Source: Candidatus Bathyarchaeota archaeon (GTDB lineage Archaea > Thermoproteota > Bathyarchaeia > RBG-16-48-13 > GCA-020355125). From it: DNA of 14,578 nucleotides. The notes beneath the pieces were generated by a model. It saw only the letters and a program-made list of their open reading frames with translations. It searched no databases and had not been told where the DNA came from. Position numbers and translations under genes: made by a program. Location: the NCBI GenBank assembly GCA_030617005.1, contig JAUWWH010000002.1, positions 1 to 14,578 on the forward strand. Reading direction: 5' to 3'. Below are positions 6,931-14,127 of this stretch, one piece after another. Position 1 is the first letter of the stretch. Each line of letters starts with the position of its first letter.

Positions 6931-7164
6931 ATGAGTACAGTGAAAATATTCCGAGTAAAGGGCCGAATTCTAAAGCCAGGCTATAAGACAGTTTTTTCGA
7001 AGGATGTACGTGCATTAAAACCTGAAGACGCTATAGAAAAAGTGTACATGCTGTTGGGTGGTCAACATCATGTAAAAAGGTTTCAGTTAAAAATCGACTC
7101 GGTTAAGGAGATATTATACGAGGATACTAAGGACCATATAATCAGAGCATTAAGTAGGGAATAG
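6931..7164 (+). CDS. rplX: Large-subunit ribosomal protein LX (L18Ae/L20a)
   Basis: A 77-residue protein homologous to half of eukaryotic L18a. It starts VKIFRVKGRILKPG, then has FSKDVRALKPEDAIEKVYMLLGGQHHVKR (about 22-50) and the final strand with IDSVKEI. Length and motifs are those of archaeal LX. The ATG lies eight bases after GAGGG. It ends in TAG and prefoldin alpha starts five bases later. The order aIF6-LX-pfdA-ftsY is conserved across archaea. Confidence 0.95.
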   Translation: MSTVKIFRVKGRILKPGYKTVFSKDVRALKPEDAIEKVYMLLGGQHHVKRFQLKIDSVKEILYEDTKDHIIRALSRE

Positions 7165-7168
7165 GATT

Positions 7169-7606
7169 ATGTCCGTGAATGAAGATGTTTTAAGACGATT
7201 AGTTATGGAACTTCAGATTCTCCAAGAAACTGCAGATACTATTCAACAAAGAATCGGACTGACTTATGCCGCAATAAATGAGTTGCAAATAGCCCACAAT
7301 ACTCTTGAAGGAATAAAGAAGGAAAAGAACGGATCTTCATTACTGATACCTATCGGTGGAGGTTCGTATGTAAAAACTAAACTTGAAGATTCTGAAAAGC
7401 TCATAGTTGGTATAGGAGCAAATGTCGCTGTGGAAAAGAATATTGGTGAAGCCCAAGAAGCTTTTCAAACTCGCCTTCTCAGATTAGAAAAAGTTCGGGA
7501 TTCCCTTCAAAAGCAATTAGAAGAGATTGTAACTAAGATAACTAATACTAGAACACACTTCCAGACATTATCTGAGCAATTGCAAGAAGGAAAGAGGAAT
7601 GTTTGA
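7169..7606 (+). CDS. pfdA: Prefoldin subunit alpha
   Basis: A 145-residue subunit of the hexameric prefoldin chaperone (two alpha, four beta), which holds unfolded polypeptides in a cavity formed by coiled-coil arms and passes them to the thermosome. Residues 1-50 and about 92-142 are heptad-rich helices. The central beta-hairpin region contains SLLIPIGGGSYVKTKLED (about 57-74) and LIVGIGANVAVEKNIGEA (about 77-94), the alpha-class signature. Start ATG; spacing to LX is four bases and the last eight bases overlap ftsY, so a single transcript and translational coupling are likely. Confidence 0.95.
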   Translation: MSVNEDVLRRLVMELQILQETADTIQQRIGLTYAAINELQIAHNTLEGIKKEKNGSSLLIPIGGGSYVKTKLEDSEKLIVGIGANVAVEKNIGEAQEAFQTRLLRLEKVRDSLQKQLEEIVTKITNTRTHFQTLSEQLQEGKRNV

Positions 7607-8516
7607 AGGTCTCAAGAAGAGCTTAGGTAATATCATCGATAAGCTATCAAAGACCGAGTTGAAAGGAAAATCGATTGACTCCATTCTCTGGAACTTCAAA
7701 TTAGCACTCTTAGAAAATGATGTGGCTTTATCAGTGACCGATATGATTTGCAATGAAGTTAAAAATCAACTTCAAGGCATAAAAGTTCAACGTTTTGAAG
7801 ATAAGAGAAAAGTCGTTGAAAGGATTCTTCGTTCGATCATTAATGACATTTTAATTTCAGAGACTAAAATCGATCTTTTAAACCTCATTAAGAAAAAAAG
7901 AGAGATAAAAGAACCTTTCGTTATAGTTTTTCTTGGCGTCAATGGTACCGGTAAGACTACAACCATTGGAAAAGTTGCCCACCTTCTTCTCAATAATAGT
8001 TATTCTGTGGTATTGGCAGGATGTGATACATTTCGAGCGGGTTCCATAGAACAATTGGAAGGTCATGCCAAACACTTGGGGATACGTATGATTAAACATT
8101 CGTATGGCGCTGATGCTGCTGCTGTGGCCTTTGATGCGATAAGTCATGCTAAGGCACATAGAATCGACGTAGTCCTTATCGATACTGCTGGAAGAATGCA
8201 GACAAATCGGAATTTAATGGAAGAGCTGAGGAAAATCGTTCAAGTGAATAAACCAGATCTGACACTTTTTATTGGAGATGCTTTAACTGGAAATGATGCA
8301 GTAGAACAAACTAAGGAATTCATCAAGTTTGTACATATAGATGCTTCAATTCTTACCAAGATAGATGCTGATGCTAAAGGTGGTTCTGCTATTTCAATAG
8401 CTTATATTACAAAGAGACCTACTATTTTCCTTGGGACCGGACAGAATTATAATGATCTTGTACCATTCAAACCCAGTTTCTTGATTGAAAAAATCTTTGA
8501 GCACCCCCCATCTTAA
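7599..8516 (+). CDS. ftsY: SRP receptor GTPase FtsY
   Basis: The membrane-associated receptor for the signal recognition particle. It docks SRP54-ribosome complexes and delivers them to the Sec translocon. The N domain is helical (about 1-100). The G domain shows GVNGTGKTTTIGK (113-125), CDTFRAGSIEQLEGHA (142-157), the G3 motif DTAGR (195-199), GDALTGNDAV (227-236), the guanine-specificity motif TKIDADAKGG (253-262) and the closing GTGQNYNDL (279-287). At 305 residues it has almost no acidic A domain, as is common in archaea. The nucleotide-binding loop uses GVNGTGKTT, typical of FtsY rather than SRP54. Its start overlaps prefoldin alpha by eight bases. It ends the plus-strand block. Confidence 0.97.
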   Translation: MFEGLKKSLGNIIDKLSKTELKGKSIDSILWNFKLALLENDVALSVTDMICNEVKNQLQGIKVQRFEDKRKVVERILRSIINDILISETKIDLLNLIKKKREIKEPFVIVFLGVNGTGKTTTIGKVAHLLLNNSYSVVLAGCDTFRAGSIEQLEGHAKHLGIRMIKHSYGADAAAVAFDAISHAKAHRIDVVLIDTAGRMQTNRNLMEELRKIVQVNKPDLTLFIGDALTGNDAVEQTKEFIKFVHIDASILTKIDADAKGGSAISIAYITKRPTIFLGTGQNYNDLVPFKPSFLIEKIFEHPPS

Positions 8517-8815
8517 GCTATAGGATTAATCCCGAGGGGATTTAACTTTCATTTTACTCTATAATGATCTAAAAATCTTGAATTCTACTTAGTTTGTTAC
8601 TCACATTTTCATTCACAAATAATCTTGTATTGATTTCCTTTCTGAAAATTGATCAAGAAGTGTCTATATTCCGTATCTCGATCTTTATGTGCTTTCTCTA
8701 TCTTACTCACTTTTTTTATTAAATCATAAACAAAAAATTAAACAAAATAATATATTTAAATAGAAATCACCGATCGTTGTTCCTCTGATGAATTGTTTGT
8801 AGATTGTATATTGAT
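8517..8815. other. Convergent AT-rich spacer between ftsY and argF
   Basis: A 299-base gap between converging genes. Apart from the small hairpin after ftsY I see only A/T-rich sequence with T runs (for example the T run near 8710), consistent with transcript ends on both strands. No protein, tRNA or repeat could be recognised. Confidence 0.5.
8528..8542 (+). terminator. Possible hairpin downstream of ftsY
   Basis: AATCCC, loop GAG, GGGATT form a perfect six-base stem twelve bases after the ftsY stop, followed by a T-rich stretch (TTTAACTTTCATTTTACT). It could mark the 3' end of the transcript. Archaeal termination relies mainly on U-tracts, and the run of T here is broken, so this is tentative. 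Confidence 0.33.
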
Positions 8816-9736
8816 TTAAATCAAATCTAATAAAAGAGCTTTCTCTGTGTGTAACCTATTCTCAGCTTCCTGAAAGATTCTACTTTGTGGAGAGTCTAAA
8901 ACATCAGATGTTATTTCGTAACCTCTCTGTGCAGGTAAACAGTGGAGGACTATGCAGTCCTTCTTAGCTATAGATAAAAGTTTTGAATTTAGTTGGTAGG
9001 GTTTAAAGACCTTGATTCGTTCCTCCTTCTCTTTCTCAAGTCCTAAGGAAACCCATGTATCTGTGACTAAGACATCCGCTTCTCTTGCAGCTTTTTTTGG
9101 GTCTCTCACAATCGTAGCATTTGTCTTTATTCTCGGTTCATAGCCTTCTGGAATAGCCGCTACCATCTCCATCCCAACCATCTTAGCGCCCAGCATCAAA
9201 GAGTTAAACACATTAGTTGCATCACCGACCCAACCCAATTTGATTCCTTTAAAGCTCTTCTTCACTTCTAAAATGGTAAGTAAATCTGCTAATGCTTGGC
9301 AGGGGTGATATAGATCATCCATTCCATTTATTACGGGTTTTTCACAACCCTCTGCGATCATCAGAGTCTGCTTGTGAGTAAAAATTCGCACCATTACAGC
9401 ATCACAGTATAATCCTAGAACTCTCGCTTCATCTTTTATATTCCCCTTAACGAAGTTCATTTCTTCCCATTTTAGATTAATGGCATGACCGCCTAAATGT
9501 GTCATAGCTGTTTCAAAAGAAATTCGTGTCCTCGTTGATGTCTTTGCAAAAAGCATTGCTAAAGTCTTTTTCTTCAAACTATCACTGTATAAATTCTCCT
9601 TCAACATTAACGAAAGTTTGAGCAGTTTTATCAATTCATTCTTATTAATATCCAATAGTGTTAGGAAATCCTTTCCTTTCATACGTTTAGTCTCCATAAT
9701 TTTTAAATTATTATTTTTTCTTATGATAATATGCAT
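8816..9736 (-). CDS. argF: Ornithine carbamoyltransferase
   Basis: Catalyses carbamoyl phosphate + ornithine to citrulline in arginine synthesis (cytosol, trimer family). The carbamoyl-phosphate motif STRTR is at 67-71, HPCQALADLLT at 144-154 and HCLPA at 265-269. DTWVSLG at 226-232 corresponds to the ornithine loop, where SMG is usual and Met is replaced by Leu. VGDATNVFNSL (170-180) matches the family's VGDGNNVA.SL region. The frame starts at ATG 9736, giving 306 residues. The first 13 residues are Asn/Ile-rich and not conserved, so ATG at 9697 or 9682 may be the real start; the longest form is favoured only by a TATA-like box 25 bases upstream. No other arginine gene is nearby. Confidence 0.93.
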   Translation of the reverse strand: MHIIIRKNNNLKIMETKRMKGKDFLTLLDINKNELIKLLKLSLMLKENLYSDSLKKKTLAMLFAKTSTRTRISFETAMTHLGGHAINLKWEEMNFVKGNIKDEARVLGLYCDAVMVRIFTHKQTLMIAEGCEKPVINGMDDLYHPCQALADLLTILEVKKSFKGIKLGWVGDATNVFNSLMLGAKMVGMEMVAAIPEGYEPRIKTNATIVRDPKKAAREADVLVTDTWVSLGLEKEKEERIKVFKPYQLNSKLLSIAKKDCIVLHCLPAQRGYEITSDVLDSPQSRIFQEAENRLHTEKALLLDLI

Positions 9737-9753
9737 ATAATTGACGAGAAGTA

Positions 9754-9765
9754 CATATTAATAAT
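9754..9765. promoter_or_regulatory. Symmetric TATA-like element in argF / membrane-protein divergent region
   Basis: CATATTAATAAT is nearly palindromic and lies in the 99 bases between argF (minus) and the interrupted membrane-protein gene (plus). On the minus strand its distance fits a transcript starting at the argF ATG 9736. On the plus strand it would start transcription near 9785. It may serve one or both genes. Confidence 0.33.
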
Positions 9766-9835
9766 ATTCCGCATCTAATCTTGTACCCGACTATCTGGAT
9801 CAGGCGGGAAATTTAGGTGAATCTCATTTCAATTA

Positions 9836-10789
9836 TTGGAATTTTTTTTGTCTATTTTAGGTTTCTTTGGAGCCTTACGCTTCTCTTCAATATTCTTTGG
9901 AATTTTTATGGTAGGTTTATTCTTATTAATTTACAGTTTAATTATAAAAACGGAAGTACCTCCCGTGAAACCAATATCACTTACTTTAACAGAGTCAACT
10001 ATACAATACATCAAACAACTTTCACTTTTCTGTCCAAAGTGTGGTGCAGAATTAGATAGACAAAAAGAAGGAAAAGCTAAAAGGTCTGATGGTGCTAGGA
10101 TACTCCTTTTAATCTTTGGAGGCATAATACTGCTGGTGGCATTTGGTCTCTTGGTGGGCGGTGGAACCTTGCTTTTGCTAAACACTTCTCTGGCAGATAC
10201 TGAAGATTTTTTAACTACTGAAAGTTACCAGCTTATAAGAGACTCTTATGCTATCGCATTTCAGGATATCCACATTGATGTAGGTGAATTCACTGGAACA
10301 TGGGGCATGTAGCAACCATCAGTAAGTGATTTAGTCACCATTAAATTAACTGGTTTGAGCAATGAACTATCAAAGAACATTTTTCTTGGGATAGCTGAGG
10401 GTTCAGATGTGGAAGCATATCTTTTCGATGTTTATTATGACGAGATAATTCGATTCAGCATCTCTTCTTCACAATCTCTAAATGTTGAATTCAATACTCA
10501 CTCGGGAGATTCTGTAACATCGGATCCTGCTTTTCAAACGTTCTGGACAGTCTCAGAACATGGGGCTGGGACTCAGACTCTTGAATTGTCACCTGAAGCA
10601 GGTAACTATTGGATTGTGTTGATGAACGAAGATGGATCCGCGGTGATAGATTTTAACATAACCTTTGGGGCTAAAATTCCGTTATTATATACGGTAGCTT
10701 TAGCATTGTTGGCTGGTGGAGTAATCGCATTATTAATAGGCAGCGTTATAGTCTATTTTTGGGTACATAGAAAAAAAATATTAAGGTGA
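9836..10789 (+). pseudogene. Membrane protein with extracytoplasmic beta domain, interrupted by one in-frame TAG
   Basis: A single frame of 318 codons (TTG 9836 to TGA 10789) is broken once, by TAG at 10310-10312. Before the TAG there are hydrophobic N-terminal segments (about 4-37), one half zinc knuckle CPKCGAEL (about 65-72), a strong membrane segment (about 87-118), and ...YQLIRDSYAIAFQDIHIDVGEFTGTWGM. After it, the same domain continues with VTIKLTGLSNELSKNIFLGIAE, DVEAYLFDVYYDEI, GNYWIVLMNEDGSAVIDF and a C-terminal membrane segment before KKILR. This is a recurrent family of zinc-ribbon or membrane proteins of unknown function in archaea and actinobacteria, where a Trp is commonly found just before the Pro at this point. 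A G-to-A change of TGG to TAG therefore explains the stop. The next gene follows after one base. A start at ATG 9908 is also possible. Confidence 0.65.
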
Positions 10790-10790
10790 G

Positions 10791-11336
10791 ATGGGAATGC
10801 CTTTCTGTAAACACTGCGGAGTCGAACTTTCTGAAGGAGCAGTCTATTGTTCAAACTGTGGAGTGTCGGTTGAATCTATGTTGTCTGCAGTGCCTATATC
10901 TAAACCTCGGTTAGAATTAGCTAGTTGGAGTGAACGATTCATTGCATGGTTAATAGATGCAATAATTCTTGGAATCTTTATTTCAGTGATAAAATTTTTT
11001 GTATGGGTAGCATGGCCAGCCTTCGTTTGGGCATCTGATTTTATTAGATGGATCCCGTTTGTTGACATTGGAATGGATAATGTTATCTTTTTTCTTTATT
11101 GGACGTTTATGGATGGTATAAGCGGTCAATCGATCGGGAAATCTGTTATGCGGATCAAAGTAACGCAGTTAAACGATAAACCTGCAGATCTGGCGCATGC
11201 AGCAATAGAAAGCTTGGGAAAAGCTTTTCTACTCCCCTTAGACTGCATCGTTGGATGGTTCCTTTATCCTAGGAAAAAACAGAGACTATTCAACTATATC
11301 TCAGAAACGATAATTGTAAGAATTTTCAGGTTCTAA
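10791..11336 (+). CDS. Zinc-ribbon RDD-family membrane protein
   Basis: A 181-residue protein. Residues 1-25 are a complete double-CxxC zinc ribbon, CKHCGVELSEGAVYCSNCG. The RDD domain starts at about residue 47 with WSERFIAWLIDAIILGIFIS, the classic 'R..A.liD' first helix, has further membrane segments (about 60-80, 93-110 and 140-157), and GQSIGKSVMRIKV (about 114-126), the second RDD hallmark. RDD proteins are integral membrane proteins, sometimes linked to ion exchange or transport, but the specific role here is unknown. It starts at ATG 10791, one base after the stop of the interrupted membrane gene; ATG 10797 is also possible. The two form an operon and both carry zinc-knuckle motifs. 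Confidence 0.85.
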   Translation: MGMPFCKHCGVELSEGAVYCSNCGVSVESMLSAVPISKPRLELASWSERFIAWLIDAIILGIFISVIKFFVWVAWPAFVWASDFIRWIPFVDIGMDNVIFFLYWTFMDGISGQSIGKSVMRIKVTQLNDKPADLAHAAIESLGKAFLLPLDCIVGWFLYPRKKQRLFNYISETIIVRIFRF

Positions 11337-11373
11337 GAAATATACTATCTAAATGTCATGGATGTAGTAAACC

Positions 11374-11979
11374 ATGACTAACGATGAACTGTATGTTGTG
11401 ATTGAATCTAGTGGTGGTGTCGGTAACGCAGTTGTTTGAGAATTAATGACCCCGTGGGAAGAGGGTTCGCAGTGTGAACCGTAGTGGAAAGGCTAACGTT
11501 CCTGAGAGGTTGAGGTTGTAAAAGGTGATGTGATGGATCATGCCAGAGCATGTCAAGTTTGTCATGGGGTAACCGTTGTTTATCGCTGCGCCAATGCTGC
11601 CTACACTGATTGGTCTGGGCTATTCCCGCCTATTACGGAAGGGATCATCGAGGATGTGGCTTCGGCAGGGGCGAAGCTGGTTTTCTGTGATAATCTTTAC
11701 ATGTATGGGACTGTGTCGGGATCAATAAAGGAAGATCTGTGCTATAAGGCTACTGGGCGCAAGGGTAGTACTCGAACTCAAATGGCTGCAACAGTCATGG
11801 AAACGCATAAGAGCGGGAAAGTCAGGGTTACCATTGGACGCGCTTCCGATTATTTTGGTTTACACTCTCTAGTTTCACAATACTTGTTCAGACCAGTATT
11901 GGCAGGTGAGGTGGTTACGGTATTTGGTAATCCAGAGATAAATTTTTCAACATTTTTAACCATCAAAAGTAATAGGTGA
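11374..11979 (+). pseudogene. Decayed NAD(P)-dependent epimerase/SDR gene
   Basis: The start MTNDELYVVIESSGGVGNAVV (11374 on) resembles a Rossmann nucleotide-binding loop, with the first Gly replaced by Glu. It ends at TGA 11437, where Arg (CGA) would be expected before ELM. From about 11450 the sense passes to the neighbouring frame (PRGKRVRSVNRSGKANVPER) and returns near 11507-11515, giving VEVVKGDVMDHARACQVC and then an intact stretch, TVVYRCANAAYTDWSGLFPP, KLVFCDNLYMYG, RKGSTRTQMA and VRVTIGRASDYFG. The C-terminus breaks off after VVTVFGNPEI with unrelated residues and TGA at 11977-11979; the rest of the fold is absent. By itself the 11530 frame gives 149 residues but lacks the cofactor loop. 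The region looks richer in G+C than its neighbours, suggesting transfer followed by decay. Confidence 0.85.
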
Positions 11980-12013
11980 TAATTTACCTTCAATATACCT
12001 TATAAAGAAAGAG

Positions 12014-12021
12014 TTTATATC
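12014..12021 (+). promoter_or_regulatory. TATA-like box upstream of secE
   Basis: TTTATATC preceded by AAGAAAG, a purine-rich BRE-like stretch. It closely resembles the box before rps19e (TTTATATCT). The expected start near 12043 leaves a leader of about 130 bases before secE. A weaker A/T tract around 12109-12120 would give a short leader and cannot be excluded. It probably drives secE-spt5-rpl11-rpl1. Confidence 0.45.
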
Positions 12022-12173
12022 TTCAGAAGTATTTTTTAGGTTGAGTTGGGTAAAAAGTTATGGTGATATTTCCAATCATAAGGTTTTCCCTAATCATGAA
12101 ATAAAACCATAAAGTTAAAAAATGTAGTTAGACTTTCATGTGAGTTAAAAAAAATTATCTGGAGTTAGAATAT

Positions 12174-12356
12174 ATGGGGCTTAGAGACTTCCTTACGTCA
12201 TTTAAGAGATTAACAAAAATTGTTAAGAAACCTTCAAATCAAGAGCTCTGGGCATCTATTAAAGTAAGTATTATCGGAATGACTATCATAGGGGTTATCG
12301 GTTTCGTGATAAAATTCCTTGCTACTATGCTACAGGCAACTACGCCAACTATTTAG
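12174..12356 (+). CDS. secE: Preprotein translocase subunit SecE (Sec61-gamma)
   Basis: A 60-residue single-span membrane protein of the Sec translocon, which clamps the two halves of SecY. Residues 1-30 form the amphipathic helix (FLTSFKRLTKIVKKPSNQELW), with the conserved 'P....ELW' element. The membrane helix is about 31-52 (VSIIGMTIIGVIGFVIKFLATML). Length and layout are typical of archaeal SecE. It starts at ATG 12174, nine bases after GGAG. Its place before spt5 is the usual archaeal and bacterial secE-nusG order. Confidence 0.93.
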   Translation: MGLRDFLTSFKRLTKIVKKPSNQELWASIKVSIIGMTIIGVIGFVIKFLATMLQATTPTI

Positions 12357-12372
12357 AGGGGAATAATGTTAA

Positions 12373-12852
12373 ATGGAATTTAATAATCGTTTAGAGCCAT
12401 CAATATTTGTCGTAAAAACCGTTGCAGGTCAAGAAAAGAACGCTGCTGAACTTATTGATATAAAGGTTAAAATAGATAAACTACCCGTGTTATCTATTCT
12501 TGTCCCTGAAACCCTTCGGGGATATATCTTTATTGAGGCGATAGGGTCTCACATCGTTGATCAAGCTATCTCAGGTATCAAAAATGTGAAATCTAAGGTT
12601 CCAGGTAAGGTTCAGTATTCGGAGATAGAGAGATATTTAGTTGTGAAACCCATAATTGATGAAATTGAAGTGGGATATACGGTTGAGATTACAGGTGGAC
12701 CGTTTAAAGGAATGAAAGCCAAAATAACAAAAGTAAATAAAGTAAGATCTGAAGCAACTCTTGAACTGTTAGAAGCAACATTTACTCTTCCGATTACTGT
12801 TCATGCAGACTACTTAAAAGTCGTTAAAAAAACTGAGAATCAAAATCGTTGA
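12373..12852 (+). CDS. spt5: Transcription elongation factor Spt5 (NusG-like)
   Basis: A 159-residue protein with an NGN domain (about 9-92: SIFVVKTVAGQEKNAAEL, LPVLSILVPETLRGYIFIEA, VKSKVPG) and a KOW domain (about 100-155: VEITGGPFKGMKAKITKV). With Spt4 it clamps RNA polymerase around DNA, raises processivity and helps couple transcription to the ribosome. The start is ATG at 12373 behind the AGAGGGGAA sequence that overlaps the end of secE. Length is normal. It is followed by rpl11 after 19 bases. Confidence 0.96.
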   Translation: MEFNNRLEPSIFVVKTVAGQEKNAAELIDIKVKIDKLPVLSILVPETLRGYIFIEAIGSHIVDQAISGIKNVKSKVPGKVQYSEIERYLVVKPIIDEIEVGYTVEITGGPFKGMKAKITKVNKVRSEATLELLEATFTLPITVHADYLKVVKKTENQNR

Positions 12853-12871
12853 ACTTAAACACGGGGAATAA

Positions 12872-13360
12872 ATGATGAGTGCGAAGAAAATTGTAGAAAT
12901 ATTGGTTAATGGTGGACATGCAACAGCTGGTCCACCTTTAGGTCCAGCTCTGGGTCCTCTCGGTCTCAATGTATTAAGTGTTGTAAAAAAAATTAATGAA
13001 TTGACCGACGCTTATGTTGGAATGAAGGTTCCTGTAACAGTTGAAGTCGATGTGGAAACTAAGACTTTCACTGTGAGTATTGGAACTCCGACAACTTCTG
13101 CTTTACTTGTAAAAGAATTAAATATTGCTAAGGGGTCTGGAACCCCAAATACTGAGAAAGTTGGTAACTTAACTGTGGAACAATTAATACATATCGCTAA
13201 GTTAAAGCGGGAGCAGCTTTTCTCTAAAACTCTCAAAGGAGCTGTTAAAGAGATTCTTGGGAGTTGTGTTAGTGTAGGTATAACTGTTAATGAGAAAGAA
13301 CCCAAGGACATTCAAAGAGAAATTGATGAAGGTCTCTTTGATGATGTCTTGAAAGAATGA
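12872..13360 (+). CDS. rpl11: Large-subunit ribosomal protein L11
   Basis: A 162-residue protein that forms the GTPase-associated centre base with 23S rRNA and the P-stalk. The proline-rich N-terminal motif GGHATAGPPLGPALGPLGLN (14-33) is complete. The C-terminal RNA-binding domain includes NLTVEQLIHIAKLKREQ and AVKEILGSCVSVGITV. The first ATG (12872) is directly followed by a second one; either could be used, about eight bases after GGGG. It lies between spt5 and rpl1 as expected. Confidence 0.97.
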   Translation: MMSAKKIVEILVNGGHATAGPPLGPALGPLGLNVLSVVKKINELTDAYVGMKVPVTVEVDVETKTFTVSIGTPTTSALLVKELNIAKGSGTPNTEKVGNLTVEQLIHIAKLKREQLFSKTLKGAVKEILGSCVSVGITVNEKEPKDIQREIDEGLFDDVLKE

Positions 13361-13412
13361 CAATAATTTTCAAGCTAAATTAAAAAAAATAATATCTTTG
13401 AAGGGAAATAAA

Positions 13413-14063
13413 ATGACTGTTAAAAAAGAAGCTATCTTCAAAGCAATTTCTGAGGTAAAGCAGAAGTCTAAGAAGAGAAATTTTAGACAATCAGTAGAAT
13501 TAATCTTAAACCTTAGGGATATAGATTTGAAAAAACCCGAAAATCGAATAAATGAATTAGTTGAGCTTCCATATCCTCCTGTAGAAGATATTCGGATAAC
13601 TGTTTTCGCCACAGGGGATTTAGCTTTAAGAGCAAGAAATGCTGGTGTTTATAGAGTTCTAGAAAGGGATGCTCTTATTGCTCTTGCAAATGATAAAAAG
13701 AATTCTAAAAGGTTGGTAAAAGAAACCGATTTCTTCCTCGCTGAAACTACTCTAATGGCTCTTATTGGGAGATCTCTTGGACCTATCTTAGGTCCAAGAG
13801 GGAAGATGCCAACTCCAATACCGCCAACTGCACCTATTGAGACGCTTATTGATAGGTATCAGAGATTGGTCAGGTTAAGGGTTAGAGATCAATTGGTAAC
13901 GCAATGTAGGGTAGGAACAGAGGATATGGCTGATGATCTACTCGTTGATAATATTCAAGCTATTTTTACAAGATTTGAGCAAAGACTGCCAAAGGGTTTT
14001 AAAAACATTAAACGTGCTTATGTCAAGACTTCGATGGGGCCGTCATCGAAAATAGAGTTATGA
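13413..14063 (+). CDS. rpl1: Large-subunit ribosomal protein L1
   Basis: A 216-residue L1-stalk protein that moves deacylated tRNA from the E site. In several archaea and bacteria it also represses its own operon by binding mRNA. Visible parts are the N-terminal helix (VKKEAIFKAISEVKQKSKKRNF), VELILNLRDIDLKKPENRIN (about 25-44) and the RNA-binding signature GRSLGPILGPRGKMPTPIPP, then RDQLVTQCRVGTEDMADDLLVDNIQAI and VKTSMGPSSKIEL at the end. I chose ATG 13413, eight bases after AAGGG, over an in-frame TTG at 13398, because the upstream codons contain the ribosome-binding sequence and are not conserved. L10/P0 and L12 do not follow directly. Confidence 0.96.
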   Translation: MTVKKEAIFKAISEVKQKSKKRNFRQSVELILNLRDIDLKKPENRINELVELPYPPVEDIRITVFATGDLALRARNAGVYRVLERDALIALANDKKNSKRLVKETDFFLAETTLMALIGRSLGPILGPRGKMPTPIPPTAPIETLIDRYQRLVRLRVRDQLVTQCRVGTEDMADDLLVDNIQAIFTRFEQRLPKGFKNIKRAYVKTSMGPSSKIEL

Positions 14064-14095
14064 GGTAATAACACTGATATAACAAACATGTTATA

Positions 14096-14103
14096 TTTAT
14101 ATA
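14096..14103 (+). promoter_or_regulatory. TATA box for the recombinase gene
   Basis: TTTATATA within a longer A/T stretch, about 26 bases before the expected transcript start near 14125. The recombinase ATG is at 14128, so the message would be nearly leaderless. The box lies in the 64-base gap after rpl1, showing that the gene probably has its own promoter. Confidence 0.5.
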
Positions 14104-14127
14104 CTAGTTCCCCCATCCTTTTTATGG

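Noticed and set aside
7787-8159. Minus-strand frames opposite ftsY
   Set aside because: Both lie within the strongly conserved G domain of ftsY on the other strand and have no recognisable motif.
10310-10312. Pyrrolysine insertion at the in-frame TAG
   Set aside because: Not favoured: TAG ends at least four other genes in the window, a single TGG-to-TAG change is enough, and no pyl gene is visible. It is kept only as an alternative to test.
13012-13311. 99-residue minus-strand frame within rpl11
   Set aside because: It is antisense to a certain ribosomal protein gene and has a low-complexity Ser/Thr/Val composition.
13398-13412. TTG start for rpl1 at 13398
   Set aside because: The AAGGG ribosome-binding sequence would then be inside the coding region, while ATG 13413 has it at normal spacing and matches the family N-terminus.
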